Positions 1 through 12,218 of a DNA stretch of 64,000 nt are shown in pieces; the first letter of the stretch is position 1, and every line of letters begins with the position of its first letter. Source of the DNA: Poa pratensis (lineage: Eukaryota; Streptophyta; Magnoliopsida; Poales; Poaceae); contig CAMZMU010000027.1 of assembly GCA_947311845.1 (NCBI GenBank), forward strand, positions 48,956,094 to 49,020,093, written 5' to 3'. Below the pieces are notes generated by a model that was not told where the DNA came from, ran no database searches, and worked only from the letters and a program-made list of their open reading frames with translations. A program made the translations under genes and the position numbers.

Positions 1-128
1 GATAGATAAGCACGGGAGAGTAGAGCACTAAACAAAAAATACATAGGGCATGGCCATATACGAATAGTTTGATGACGCTTTCGGCCGGGAAAGGGCTCTG
101 ACGAGAGTTTCTAAAACCCTGCAGGCGG

Positions 129-299
129 TCAAGCGCTCTGACTCACGAGTTTGGGCGCCACCGGAGGAGCCTCGATCCGGTTTGCAGTTACACCGAATCC
201 CTTTGACATCACAGGCTGCATCTGCATCGGTGGCGCATTGACCCTGGCATCGTTAACTGTGGAAGAAGAAGAAGAAGAAAGACAGAAGACGGCAATCAT
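129..299 (-). other. Small open reading frame, uncertain
   Basis: A 56-codon frame starts at ATG 299-297 and ends at TGA 131-129. It has a hydrophobic start (MIAVFC) followed by a run of serines coded by an AGA/AAG-type microsatellite, then a Pro/Val/Met-rich tail. A possible splice acceptor (ggcag) lies just upstream, so it could be the last exon of a small gene. I do not recognise a family, and chance plus the microsatellite could explain it. Low confidence. Confidence 0.2.
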
Positions 300-2120
300 G
301 GCTGCCGTATTAGTTTAAGGTGAAGATCAAGTCTGTAGCAAGAAAAATTGGTGGGGAATGAAGGGTGATGCTGCTGTGTTTTCCGGTTGCTCTGACTATT
401 GCCTCTGCTCCGACAGCTTTCAACGAGTTGGACTTTGAAGACCCGGCGAAATGGTTTTTAAAACTGAACACGGAGTAACAGATTCACATATACTTTGTTG
501 GAGTCGTGCCATGGTGTCTCTGTACGAGTACGATATGATATATATGAGTGCTTGAAAGTTCAGCTGGTCCACTAGACTTGTGATCTTTGTGCACTTGAAC
601 ATTTGTCGAAAAAATATATTCTACACTAGAATGTTACTCCCTGCTTTTCGCTTTTCAAATTAGTTTATCTCCGACAATTAGTTTGGAATGGAAAGAGTAT
701 TAGAAACTTTCCCACACTAACAAATAGTTTTGTGTGGGGCCCACATGGGCCGGGTCCTATTGCTGAATACCAATGTCTAGGCATCTCAAAGTAAAAGAAG
801 AAAATTTATCTACGAATGGCATTAAACCACGCTCGAGTTGTCACATATTGTTGTTCCGTTGTGCGTTGTTGTCCTTCGCCATGGCGTCCCTCGGAAGGGT
901 GCAACTTCAATTCTTCCTCCCGTTTTCTGGCATACACGTGTCCAGCCCTCTATGCGTCTCGTTCATGCCCGTTATTGAGTAGGTGGTGATAGCTCTTTTG
1001 ATTTCAATTCAAACACGATTGTTTGTACTTTCTCCATGCTCATAGGTCGCGCAGCGGACTTGCCTCGATGATACAAGAATCAACCCTTGAGCTAGAATTT
1101 TACCAATCACTGTAGGGCTTCGTGATAAACCGCCCAAGCACTAATCGAACTATATCCAAATTGAACATCGACATCTACGCGTCTTTGTGGCTTTGGCTAA
1201 CATGCAACAACCTTCCCGCACCGCGGACACAGAAAGAAGGTGAGATTTCATAGGAGATCCCAACCACCATTGCCTTCGCCGACGTCGATTGTCTAGGGAA
1301 GGACAAGGACTCGTTCTATGATGAGAATTTATGTGGAAACCAGATCCTACGCCATGGAACCAATATTTTTGATCTACGGATGTTCTACAATTTGGAAGGA
1401 GCCTTACCAAATAATGGATTATTTGGTACCAACGGTTACACACTCACTCACAAGTTCATGGCAAGGCATGAATTCAACAAAGTATAGCCGGCTAATCATG
1501 TCGAGAAGTGAATCCATATGAGCTTACATGTTCAACGAAGGAGGAAGAGAATACAGACCAAGGAAGAGAATGTAGATCAAGTGAATGGAGATTCCAAACT
1601 CCCGAGGTGCAGTGACCTCTTTATTTTAAAAAACTAAAATAGTATATACAAGTTTATAAAACTCCAATGAAAATAATCATGGATCTCAAAATCTCAAATC
1701 AAAATATTTTATATTTAGAGCTATGTAAAAATGACAAATGTGTGGATCTGAATATACACACTTTAAAAACTCCAAAATCCAAAATATAAAATATTATATC
1801 ACTGTTGTGAAGCCCATGATATAAAAAGCTTCGCATATTTTTAGAACACATCACTGACTACATCCATATTTTTTTTTAGTATTTTCTAGAACTCGTATAT
1901 ATAGTTGTTCTTTGTTTAAGGGAGAAGTGATTTTTCGAGATTAAGCTGCATGCTCTAGACTATGGGCCTTCTTCTTCGTTTCTAGATGGGCTTGCCCTGA
2001 CGCTCATCTAGTCATCTGCGAGTTCGTGACATTTTCTCCTGGATTCGTGAAAGGCCGAAACCGCCTTACACCCAGTCAGCGGCGCACCCCCACGTCTATA
2101 GCTGGTAAACCCAGGGGGTA
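300..2120. other. Intergenic region, no supported gene
   Basis: Only short, mutually overlapping frames without domain signatures occur here. Positions 1620-1930 are AT-rich and repeat-like. The last 100 bases grade into the probable promoter and 5' leader of ASF1, where an AAACCCTC telo-box-like motif lies at about 2161-2168. Confidence 0.6.
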
Positions 2121-2228
2121 AAAGAGAAAATGTGTACCCTTCTCTGTCCAAATCCAGCCAAAACCCTCTCCCTCCCTCCCCTTGCCCGCTCCGTACGGAG
2201 ACCGGCGGCGGCGGCGGCGGCGGCGGCG

Positions 2229-4977
2229 ATGAGCGCGGTGAACCTGACGAACGTGGCGGTGCTGGACAACCCGACATCTTTCGTCAACCCCTTCCAGTTC
2301 GAGATCTCCTACGAGTGCCTCGTCGCCCTCGAGGACGGTGCGTTCGCGTCCTTCAATCCCCTCCCTCCTGCCTCCGACTTGTTTGTCGATGTTTGTTTTG
2401 CGTTCTTTGGGGTTCTCGTTTCGATGCCGTGATTGATCTATAGGCTATTTCGCTCGATTCGGTTGCCTGATGTACGAGGCTGCTGAAACTGAATTTAGGG
2501 GCGTGGGCCTGGGATAACGCGGGTTTTAATCTAGGGTTTTAGAGCGGCGGCGGCTGAGCGTCTCATAACTCGACGAAATTGGAATTGGGCGAGGGTGTGA
2601 TACGTTTCGTCTTCTGGTTGATTGGTGCATTTTGATGGGTGAATGAATGAATGTGTTATTAGATCATTTCCTTCAGTTTTGACAGTAGAAGTGTAAAACA
2701 CAGATTGATTGTCTGATAATTCACATGTTATCACGGGTCCTTAGGGTCGCATCTGGTACTGTGCCAATTACCTCTGGGGATTTGTATCGGCCTCTTATAG
2801 TGAATTTGTTCTAGTATTGGATTCAAAATACTTAGCTGAAACTCATTTTACTGACATGACATGAACTGGCATACACTTTTAACTGGTCTCAGGAAAAAGG
2901 GTTATAACTCGGACATGTGTTAACTGTGTTTCTTATTCAGTTCATATGCATAGGAAATGTCTTCTTAACTGCGGCGGAGCGTCTCATGAATCAATGAAAT
3001 TGGATAAATTGATTGGAATTGTGGGCGAGGGTGTGATACGTTTCGACTTCTTGTTGATTGGTGCATTTTGATGAGTGAATGAATGATTTATTAGATCATT
3101 CCCTTCAGTTTTGACAGTAAAAGTGTGAAACACAGATTGATCATCAGATAAGCCACATGTTATCACGGGTCCTTAGGTCGCAGCTGGTACTGTGCCAATT
3201 ACCTCTGGGGATTAGTATCGGCCTCTTACAGTGAATTTGTTCTAGTATTGGATTCAGAATACTTAGCTGAAACTCATTTTACTGACATGACATGAACTGG
3301 CATACACTTTTAACTGGTCTCAGGAAAAAAGGGTTATAGCTCGGACATGTGTTAAATGTGTTTCTTATTCAGTTCATATGCATAGTAAATGTCTTCTTCA
3401 CAACATGACATCTGTATTGTATTGAGGTGGTATGCTCTTGGTATTCTATTATGCAAGTTTGATGGACTCTCTGATTTATATGTTTTTAACCTTCAATTTA
3501 AGAGCGATTGATTCTAACTGATCATCGTTAGGTTGCTGGATACGGTGCATTAAGTAGCGCCACACTATCAACATACTAGTATGCAGGTTCTTCCCATTAA
3601 GTTCTCTCAAAATTATGGTGGTGACATGGTGTTCTAGCAAATGTATACTTATACTTGGCATGTGCGTCTATGACTCTATGCTCCCAAGGAGAATGATTGG
3701 ATACTGACATTTGATTACCTTCCTGTATAAAAATAGTGGTTTATGGAATACTTACATGGGTTTGTATTCATACCTCATTTCTGTTTTCTTTAGTTATGTG
3801 CTCATTGGGGAACAACTCTTGATAATAGGATCAATTTTTTTCCTCATCTTGCTACTTTCTTATTGTGGCATCTTTTATCGATCTATTATACTGTTCGGGC
3901 ACAAGACAGAGCTGTTGGCCAATTTATTGAAACATTTCTTCCTGCAAACAATCATGAGTTGGGTATCACTGCAAATTATCATTATGCCTTTAGTGACAAT
4001 TTTCTTATCATTTTTGCATTACTTGTATGATGAATTAACAAGTACACTAAGAAACCTTTTACTGCTAGTGTGGAAGGAGCTTATCTGTAATCCCTAGGTC
4101 TTTTCCTTGGTGTTTCTGTTTTTGTTTGACCTCTGTTTATGCACATGCGGGGGCAGTGAACATTTGCGCTGTTGTTAGTCTCTTGAGCTTATAACCTGCC
4201 TCTACCCTTACTGAAAAGATTTTCAAAAAGCTTTTTGCACGTTTTCTAATAAAGTAGCTGTTTTATTACACCTACATAGTTTTACTTGACCTATTCAGCT
4301 ACTGAGGTTAATCATTTGTCGTGAGTACTGTGGAAGTACTAACAGTGACTTCTTTGGTCGGCTTTTCAGATCTGGAGTGGAAGCTTATATACGTTGGATC
4401 AGCTGAAGATGAGAATTATGATCAGCAACTTGAGAGTGTGTTGGTTGGCCCTGTGAATGTCGGGACATACCGGTTTGTTCTGCAGGTAAAATTCATATTA
4501 TACTGATTTACGAGTCGTGATCTTCACCATGAACTCTGATAAGAAAATGCGGCTTCACAGCTGTGCAGAGATGGGCCAGCTGCTTTGCTCCTACCTGAGG
4601 TCTAAGTTTATTACATGAGACTGATATGCATTTTTGGTTTTCAGGCTGACCCCCCTGATCCCTCAAAGATCCGTGAGGAAGACATAATTGGTGTTACGGT
4701 GCTTCTGTTGACTTGTTCGTACATGGGGCAGGAGTTCATCAGAGTAGGTTACTATGTGAACAATGATTATGATGATGAGCAACTCAGAGAAGAACCCCCA
4801 GCGAAGCTCCTGATTGACCGAGTGCAGAGAAATATTTTGACTGACAAGCCCCGAGTCACCAAGTTCCCCATCAACTTCCATCCTGAAACCAGCGCAGGAC
4901 AGCAGCAAGAGCAACCACAATCAGCTTTATCTGAAAACCAGGCAGGCGAAGAGGGCAAGCCCAGCACAGATCCATGA
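2229..4977 (+). CDS. ASF1: Histone chaperone ASF1 (anti-silencing function 1), 3 exons
   Basis: ASF1 binds H3-H4 dimers in the nucleus and hands them to CAF-1 or HIRA during replication-coupled and replication-independent nucleosome assembly. The exons are 2229-2337, 4370-4485 and 4645-4977, with GT-AG borders and consistent phase, coding for 185 aa. The protein is a single ASF1 immunoglobulin-like core of about 155 residues plus a short Gln/Glu/Ser-rich acidic tail, the usual plant length. Diagnostic blocks are VNLTNVAVLDNP at the N-terminus, EWKLIYVGSAED and VLVGPVNVG in exon 2, and DPPDPSKI, EEDIIGVTVLLLTC, QEFIRVGYYVNN and PRVTKFPINFHPE in exon 3. The start is the first ATG after a (GGC)n run at 2204-2228 and matches the conserved family N-terminus. 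Intron 1 (about 2.0 kb) carries a tandem duplication. The reading frame is intact. Confidence 0.96.
2541..3402. repeat. Tandem duplication in ASF1 intron 1
   Basis: Two diverged copies, with a period of about 424 bp, lie head to tail at roughly 2541-2969 and 2970-3402. Shared landmarks are GCGTCTCAT near each start, GAGGGTGTGATACGTTTCG, TTAGATCATT, ATCACGGGTCCTTAGG, TACCTCTGGGGATT and TTCAGTTCATATGCATAG near each end. No coding potential or transposon termini were seen, so simple intronic segmental duplication is the likeliest origin. Confidence 0.9.
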
Positions 4978-5960
4978 TCGGAGTTGGCAACTTGGAATGT
5001 CAAAATTTTGATCTGCATGCCTACTAGGACATGCTGCAATATCAGATGGCTTCCTGGAATGGTTACCTGAACTGTCTGTTTCTGGTGCAGAAGCTGTGTG
5101 CACCACTAAACTAGAATGCTTGAACCAAAAGCTCACATTTGTTAGTCAAGTGCCTGTAGTGGCTAGGTTCTGACGCACTACTGAAATGGTGCATCCTTTT
5201 GGTAGCGATGAACTGTAAGATCATCATCCAGGTGATGCGGTCCAACCCTAGTTGTCTTGGATTATGTCTGCAATCCCAGGAGTTGTTAGATAACTGTAGT
5301 TGGACATAACCATGTTCTTTAGCTGTGACCTGTGGTGTAGTAGCGTATTTGTGATGGTCATTGTTGTTTTGTCAGAGCAGGTTGCTTGTGGCTGGTTCTT
5401 TGGGCTCCACGAATGCACTTAACAAGGCGCGACACATGCATGCAGTAATAAACAAAACTAACGAGGTCACGGTTAAATGCGCAACACGTGAATGCATAAC
5501 AAATGAAATTGATGAGTCTTGAAGGTTCTTTGTATTAACTCGAAATTGGTTTAGCCCTCAACTGGTGACTTCGTCTTTGTTGTCTACTTCGTAATTCATT
5601 TGGGATAGAGCTTCAAAAGTAGATCAACATATGTGTTGATATTTTTCTCCGGTTTCAATCACCACACAGCGACTTAAGAAGTTGTCATTCATTTATAGCA
5701 AAGCTACAGTGACTTGTTGAAAAAATTATTTTCATCTAATGGATTCCTAACTGGTAAAAATATTGTCAACAAAGCCACAATTGAGCTTGTCAAAGTCAAA
5801 TGGTGTCAACTATGTACTGGATATTTACGTTTACGTAAGGAAGGCACATGTCAGTGGGACCAACTGTGTTGTATCAGTGATTTCTTAATTTATATGCATT
5901 TTACGGTTTATAATATGTTTTTTTTATCATTCTTGTGGCTATGATCAGCCGATTATTGTC
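4978..5960. other. ASF1 3' region and intergenic spacer
   Basis: The first part (to about 5400) is probably ASF1 3' untranslated sequence. The rest is AT-rich spacer before the promoter of the next gene. No domain-bearing frame was seen. Confidence 0.5.
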
Positions 5961-6007
5961 ATCGTGGCGGGCCACGGCCTCACATGCCCCGAGTGCCAAA
6001 CTGATAC

Positions 6008-6074
6008 GGGCCCAAATACGCGGGCCCAAATGATCGAACTCCCCAGCTCCTTCAGTCCTTCTCCCGGTAGGGTT
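6008..6074 (+). promoter_or_regulatory. Tandem site II-like motifs plus telo-box-like motif
   Basis: GGGCCCAAAT occurs twice, at 6008-6017 and 6022-6031. Each contains TGGGCC on the minus strand, the plant 'site II' core. TAGGGTT (telo-box-like) follows at 6068-6074. In plants this pairing is typical of promoters of ribosomal-protein and ribosome-biogenesis genes. It lies about 250-320 bp before the proposed start codon of the SLX9-like gene and supports that assignment. Factor binding is inferred. Confidence 0.5.
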
Positions 6075-6325
6075 CTGCACGCCTGCCCAGCCACCGCCGC
6101 TCCTGGTCGCCGCCTCGCACCACTCCGCCGCCGCCTCCCCGTCGCAGTCTCGCAGCACTCCGTCTCCGCCTAGAAACAATCTGCGCCTATCCGCCTCGTC
6201 GTTTCCGCCGACAAGCTCTGCTCTGACCAGCTGCTCACCGACCCCGACTATCTCTGCTCCGCCCCTACCAGCTCCCTGCACCTCTCCAGACCCGCCTCAG
6301 CCGACCGGAGTTTCTGAACTTCGAC

Positions 6326-9300
6326 ATGTAAGAGGGTGCTCTCTGTTACAATCACATATGCAGTGTCGTTGTTGTTCAGCAATGAAGTTTGAAAGTACTC
6401 AACCATGAAGTGTATGTCTGAGTGCCATTATTGTTCTTCATTTCCATGGGATAGGGCTCTGTTTCTTTCTATGATGTATGTGTATGCCTTTCTGAAATTC
6501 GTTGTGCAAATGGTTGAGCGTATGTCTGGAAAAGCTATAGATATGTAAAGCATCCAGATGATAACTGATGCATATATGTGTATACATTATCTCCTTGATG
6601 CAACTTGATCTGTCTATTCTTGCCAAGACTGCAAACACGTGCTGTTCTTTGTTACGCAGAAATAAAAGAAAAACTGTTATACGTTTATGTGCTGATGCTT
6701 GGTGTAGTGAGTGAGATTATACATACACTGGTGCAATTGCGCTAAAAGCAGTCCATTAAGGCGCTAGAAAACTTCTGTTTATCTGACTTCTTCTCAAGTA
6801 ATGATGGCACCATAGTTTTATTGTAGTTCAGCGTCTTATGAGTAGATTTTCTGCATTGTCGCCGTTGCATTTCGTTCCCCCTTCATGATTGCCACCTCAA
6901 GCCTGGTGCGAATGCACACGCTAGCCACATCACATCTATTCCACCTCTGGTGGCCGCCTGCCAGCCAGTACCTGCTGGTATCCTAGTGGCACTGTGTCCG
7001 CGGCGCCGCCCCAAATCCTCCTCTCTGACCTGTCTTTTGCTTCTCAACCACCGCCTTAATAGTGTAGGTGGTAATAACTGGTGACTATGAGGATAAAGAT
7101 GGGTAAACAGGATTTGGAGCTCCTAATACTGACTAGATCGAATAGCATTTGCTTTGATGAGCTCATCTCGTGTTATTCGTCTGAACCCTTTCTTGGACTG
7201 GAGTATTTTGTCTTACATTGTTCTTGTGATTGGTTTTTGGAGTTGAATCCTAATGTCCTCCTGCAGGCTCCTTATCACTGAAAATTTAAATGCTTGCAGG
7301 ACTGGATCTAGGAAGCAGGAGCTCAACTCTCAGAAAAAGCTGGAGAAGAAGCTCAGCTTTTACACAAGTAAGTGTACCGTTCCTGTTAAGGTTCACGATT
7401 TTCCTTTTTTTTTGGTATGGTTTCCTCTGTTGTTTTTGTGATCGTGTACTACATGTTCTAGATTATGCATCGTTGTGTTGAGCAATGAAGTTTGAAAGTA
7501 CTCAAAGCAATGGTAATTGCTTAACCAGACTTCTGTGCTATTCTTAAGGAGAATGCTCTCATAGTTAGCTGGTTAATGCAATGAAGATTTGTTGAAAAAC
7601 ATTTATTGGTTCCTTTGTTAGCCCAAACAGTTGTACAGGGTTATGTTTTTAGTGATTTCAAAGGGCTCACTTTGCTCACCCATGTGTGCAAGATTGGATT
7701 GTGCATAGATTTCTCATGTCACCGATGGGCCCAAATAATTATTATACATTATTGCTTAAAATCACCAAAAACACTTAGCTATGCTGACCTTGTTTCCTTT
7801 AGCTATTGCTCATTTGCTAATGTGGGTAAGTACCCCCTGCCTAGCGAAGCAAGGTGGTTAATGGTTTGCAAACGTGCAAAAAGTTACTTTATTTTCCTGA
7901 ATATCTGTGAATTGTGTTCATCTAAAAAAAGACCTTTCTCAAAACCTGGTGTAAAGTGTATCTTCTCGTGGCCCTCCTGGTGTATAGCGCTACATCTAGA
8001 CATACATGCTCTAAACTGCAACTACTATAATAAAATCTGGCAAAAAATGCAATTTACTCATATAGTGTATTCTGTTCTTTTCTGGAGTACATGTTATTCT
8101 TCATTTTCTGGAACTCATATGTACTTCAGAACCATCAACTCTCAACAATAAAGTGTATATTGTGTTTTGCTTCTTCTATTATTTAGCCACCTTGAATGTA
8201 TTTTGCAAAATAGTATGGTTTGTTTTGTTTGCCTCAACTTACAGTGTCTATTGGACTGTTTTCTTGTCATTACAGAGGTGAAAGATACAGTTACCTCCCT
8301 AAATGCTAAAAAGGCTATCAGTAAGGTACTAAGGTGCTTCTAAAGTCAAATTCATGTCCTCTATTACCATAATATTCCTTTTTGTCTGCTTTTTCCTACA
8401 TGTGCACAGTTGGTCCATTTGATATTTGGGTTGAAACAAAATCTATGCATTATTGTGCTTCCTGTGGAGACCCCCTAACTACACTTTCTGGCCATTGACT
8501 TACAGTGACATTTAATATGTTATGGTTGGCTGATGTTCCTACGATGTTATTCCAAGAATACTGTTATATTCGCAACAAATTATTAGTTCACATGTGTTCG
8601 AAGTTGTCCAATTGTAGACATGCAAGTGGGTCAACATTAGGGTGCCCTCTACTCTCTTTAGTTCAAAAGTATGAACTAACTTTTTTCAAAACGATGATGT
8701 TATCGGTAAAGTTAGGATATTATTTTCAACTAAAGAGGGTAAAGGGTACCCTAATGATGGCCCGCTTGCATATATCCAATTGGACATCATGCTGTGTTGG
8801 AGATGAGAAAGAATTAAGGTCTCACTGTCAATACCAGTTTCATGGAACTGAGGACGTGGACGACATTATTTGACCATTGCCTAGTTGAACCTAACATAGG
8901 TGACTGTTCTCTGGTTCAAAATCCCAGCTCTTATTTGTAATCTGGAAACTGATAAACTACTTAAGTTGGTCGGTTATCAGTAAAATTTTCCAATCCCAGT
9001 AACTTCCCCACAATGTCTTAATAGGAGCTCCTCTCCTTAAGAAGGCATGATGGTCAAGATTCATTTCTTAATAGGAGCTCCTCTCCTTAACACAGCATCC
9101 ATCTCCAACAAGGTCGATACCTAGTTAACAAGATTCATTTCTTAAATGTTAAAAGATAGATAAGAGAGTGCAGGGTGCCAGAGTATATCTCCTGGTCTGT
9201 TTACTCCATCTTTTGTTACCAGAAGCACGCGGCCCTCATTTATCCAGTGCTTTTAACCAAAACAATGATTGACATCCACGTCCAAGCCCTCAGTTTCATC

Positions 9301-10300
9301 CCAGGAGACTTCTAGCATGTCCTCGTCAACAAGCTAACACCGAGTGTCGCACCTGCCAGCCAGCGTGTGGCATCGTAAAAGATAACTTTTGTATTGTGAC
9401 GTCACATGAGTAGGAAAGGCTAGATGGATAGGAATTCCTCCTTGGTTATAAATGTGAAGATCTTTTCCCCAAAAATTTCTGCCGCTCGTGTTTTGTTACA
9501 AAAGATGCACGGTCAATTATACCACAAAGTTTTAACTGCTAATTCGCCTCCAAAATTTCCCCATTTCTATATCTTGTGTCGGGTACTCTTGGTCCTTAGT
9601 GCTGTGGATGTTTGTTGCACATTTGATTCATGTAGGTGTTAAAGGATTGTTTACTTGTTTTTGTTATTTTCAATAAACCCAATACAGAAGTTCACATTGA
9701 GTGATCATCAAGTGTTGTGCTCTCCCAATTTGTTACGTGAATGCATTTTTGGATGTTGAAAAGAGACAAGAAAAATGTCTTTAATATGAAGCTGTCATGT
9801 TTGCAGTTTATCTTATTTTGTTACTGCTGGCTGCTAGATACACTATATGCTGCAATTGGTCCGGTACAGAAGAGTTTCACATGCAATTGTTATACTCTAT
9901 GGCTCATTTTGAGTTCGCTGTCTGCAGAAAAAGAAACAGAGGAGCCGTCAGAAGAAACTGAAAACATATGATTTCTCAGAACTTTCTGAGTTCCTTCCTG
10001 AAACAGCTGGCTCACAGAAGCAGACTGAAGTAAAGCTCAACTGCAAATCAAAGCAGGCTTTGGTGTAATCCTCACTTGACATCCCTGTCCTCCAGTCTTG
10101 TTCTTTGCTTTTCTCCACCGTTAGTTTCAGTACCTGCTTTGTATTTCAGGCAACGGGAATCTGCTCAACTAAACGCTGTACTGAACAGTCCTCAGTTCCA
10201 GCTAGACCCATTGGCGGCAATTCATCAGCATTTGGTATTAACACAACCACCTTCATCCATGAAAGCAGACGACTCTGCAAAGATCGAAAAAAAAATCTAG
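6326..10300 (+). CDS. SLX9-like ribosome-biogenesis protein, 5 exons, start codon split by an intron
   Basis: Proposed coding exons are 6326-6327 (AT), 7300-7367, 8276-8325, 9928-10064 and 10150-10300, giving 135 aa. All junctions are GT-AG and all phases agree. The first intron (6328-7299) would separate AT from G of the initiator codon, giving a start of MTGSRKQEL. Recognisable parts are the basic stretch KKLEKKLSFYTKVKDTV, then KKKQRSRQKKLKTYDFSEL, then a Gln/Leu-rich segment. I relate these to plant SLX9-like proteins, which act in the nucleolus in 40S subunit maturation. The last exon runs into nine A's (10287-10295) and stops at TAG 10298-10300. With eight A's the frame would continue as a Lys/Arg-rich tail to TGA 10365-10367, so a +1 slip or sequence error is likely. 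An alternative start is ATG 7253, reading through into exon 2. The gene is fairly sure; the name is moderate. Confidence 0.62.
8606..8785. mobile_element. Long-TIR MITE in an intron of the SLX9-like gene
   Basis: A 180-bp element whose outer 60 bases on each side are imperfect inverted repeats. It starts GTCCAATTG and ends CAATTGGAC; the arms share ATGCAAG, CATTAGGGT and CTCTTTAGTT. The transcript would fold into a long hairpin with a loop of about 60 nt. The superfamily was not determined because the target-site duplication is unclear. Confidence 0.75.
9018..9142. repeat. Short direct repeats in an intron
   Basis: CTTAATAGGAGCTCCTCTCC occurs at about 9018 and again at about 9066, and AAGATTCATTTCTTA occurs twice around 9057 and 9131. 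These look like small local duplications without coding content. Confidence 0.6.
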
Positions 10301-10969
10301 GAAGGACAAGAAAAGGAAAAAGAACAAGAACAAAGCTATGTCAACCTCTCAGTCAATGGATATCTGATACTGCGAAGTAACTGTCTAATGTATTGAGCGC
10401 AATTATCTTCTTATCTTGTTTCAAAGGTTACTTTTGTCAATGTGAGCTTGAAGTTTTCAAATTTTGGTACCAATGCGAGTTTTTTTTGCCAGAACTTCCA
10501 GAGTGCTATTTCTCGATTTTTTTTTCTTCCAGATTGCTTGTAAAACATCACTCTAAAGGTTCAGGTTTAGCTCACTGTACAGGTGATGCTCATGCAATTC
10601 CATTTCACCATCTGCTGCATGTCTCTGGAAATGACTGCTGACGTGTTAGAATCCGTAGATATTCTAGTATATATTCTTCCGAGTTACTGTTTTCAAATTA
10701 TTTCTTTTGTTTTCCTTTTTTTTTGGTAGAGATTGAAGGTATAGAACTGTGTCATCTTACAATTTCTTCTCGTGAACATTGTCGAATAGGATGTGCTTTG
10801 TGCTTGCATACCTTTTAGTTCTTAACTTTTGTTATGGTCGTTTGCTTGACACACTGCCTGTTCTTGGTTGTACTGTTCTCTTATTTTTGTACTGTAGCAT
10901 TTAGATATGAAAGTTTATTTGAAGAGTTCAGTTTGGAATAGGTATTGTGGGCCATTGTTGTGCTAGGTA

Positions 10970-12218
10970 CTAGTGGAATTTGGTGCGGCGGCACGCCGCA
11001 CCCGTTGTAATTCGAAATGCTGAAATCCGTCGGAATTTTTCGTCTAGAGTATGTCTAAATACTTAGTGAATTAAAATGTTCAAATATGCTTGTATGTAGA
11101 CATAAATTTTTAATTTAACTTCATAGTTAGAGAATGCATGATGTGAGCATTTGTTAATTTTAACTCCGTAGTTAGATAAAGTTCATTCAGATTGTATCTA
11201 AATATTCACTAAATTGGAATGCTCAAATATGTTTGCATTATGCCATAAGTAGTTAGCTTATATTTTTGTGAGCATGTTAATATATTTTAGAGTATATCCA
11301 ATTTTTTTTAACAAATTGAAATGTTTAAACATGTTTATATTTTTTACAGTAATATCTAAGTTAAGTCCATAATGAGTGGAAATGTACATGTATTTGAATT
11401 CCATATGTAGAGGAAGTTCATTTAGATTGCATCCAAATATTCACCAAAATGAATTGTCCAATTTAATTCCATAATTAGAGGAAGTGCATTTGTTTTTGTC
11501 TAAATATTCACCAACTCAAATATTTGAACATTTAATAAATTAGATTCCACATAATTAGAGGAAGTGCATTCGTTTCTTGTCCAAATATTCACCAATTCAA
11601 ACTATTTAACACATGGTTGATGTACATTTATTGAAGTGAATTCATATTTAGAGAAAGTCTTTACATTACTTTCAAATATTTACCAAATTGAAATGATCAA
11701 TTTAAGTCCATACTTACAGGAAGTACATTATGTGAGCATTTAATAAATTTAACTCCACATAGTTAGAGGTAGTGCATTTGTTTTTTTGTCTAAATATTCA
11801 CCGATTCAAAACATCTAAACATGTTTGTTTTTTGCTATAAATAGTTAGCATTTATTTTTCTGAGTATTTTGTTGTATTTTCCATATTTTTCCAACGGGTA
11901 TGGATATTACATGTTTGATGTACATTTGTTGAAGTGATTTCCATATTTAGAGAAAGTTTCACCAATTCAAAACATATAAACATGTTTGTTCTTGTGCCAT
12001 AAATAGTTAGCATTTATTTTTCTGAGTATTTTGTTGTATTTTTCATATTCTTCCGACGGGTATAGATATTTTATAGAAATATTTCAATTTTCTGGAAAAA
12101 AATTCAAAAAAACAGAAAAGGTACGGTAGAAGTGTGAGTACTGTTCATGCGAACAGTATTGGTGAGGTGGATCTGCGAGGGGAGGGCTAACTGGGTGGGC
12201 TTTGATATATATGATAGA
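10970..12218 (-). mobile_element. Inner Helitron-like unit sharing the same 3' end
   Basis: At 12218 on the minus strand another A^TCTATCATATATATC start occurs. It is followed by the same type of sub-terminal sequence, including an ACTGTTCATGCGAACAGT inverted repeat near 12138-12155, mirrored by ACTGTTCATGTGAACAGT near 12672. This suggests one Helitron abutting or nested next to a relative. Confidence 0.5.
11040..11960. repeat. Degenerate tandem repeats inside the Helitron
   Basis: Phrases such as GTCTAAATATTCACC, AGAGGAAGTGCATT, TTAACTCCATAGTTAGAG and AACATGTTTGTTTTT recur every 100-200 bp in varying forms. This is AT-rich sequence with no coding potential. Confidence 0.65.

Noticed and set aside
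2008..2443. Overlapping Ala/Gly/Pro-rich frames around the (GGC)n run
   Set aside because: They are other-frame shadows of ASF1 exon 1 and of the microsatellite in its leader; only the frame starting at 2229 is conserved.
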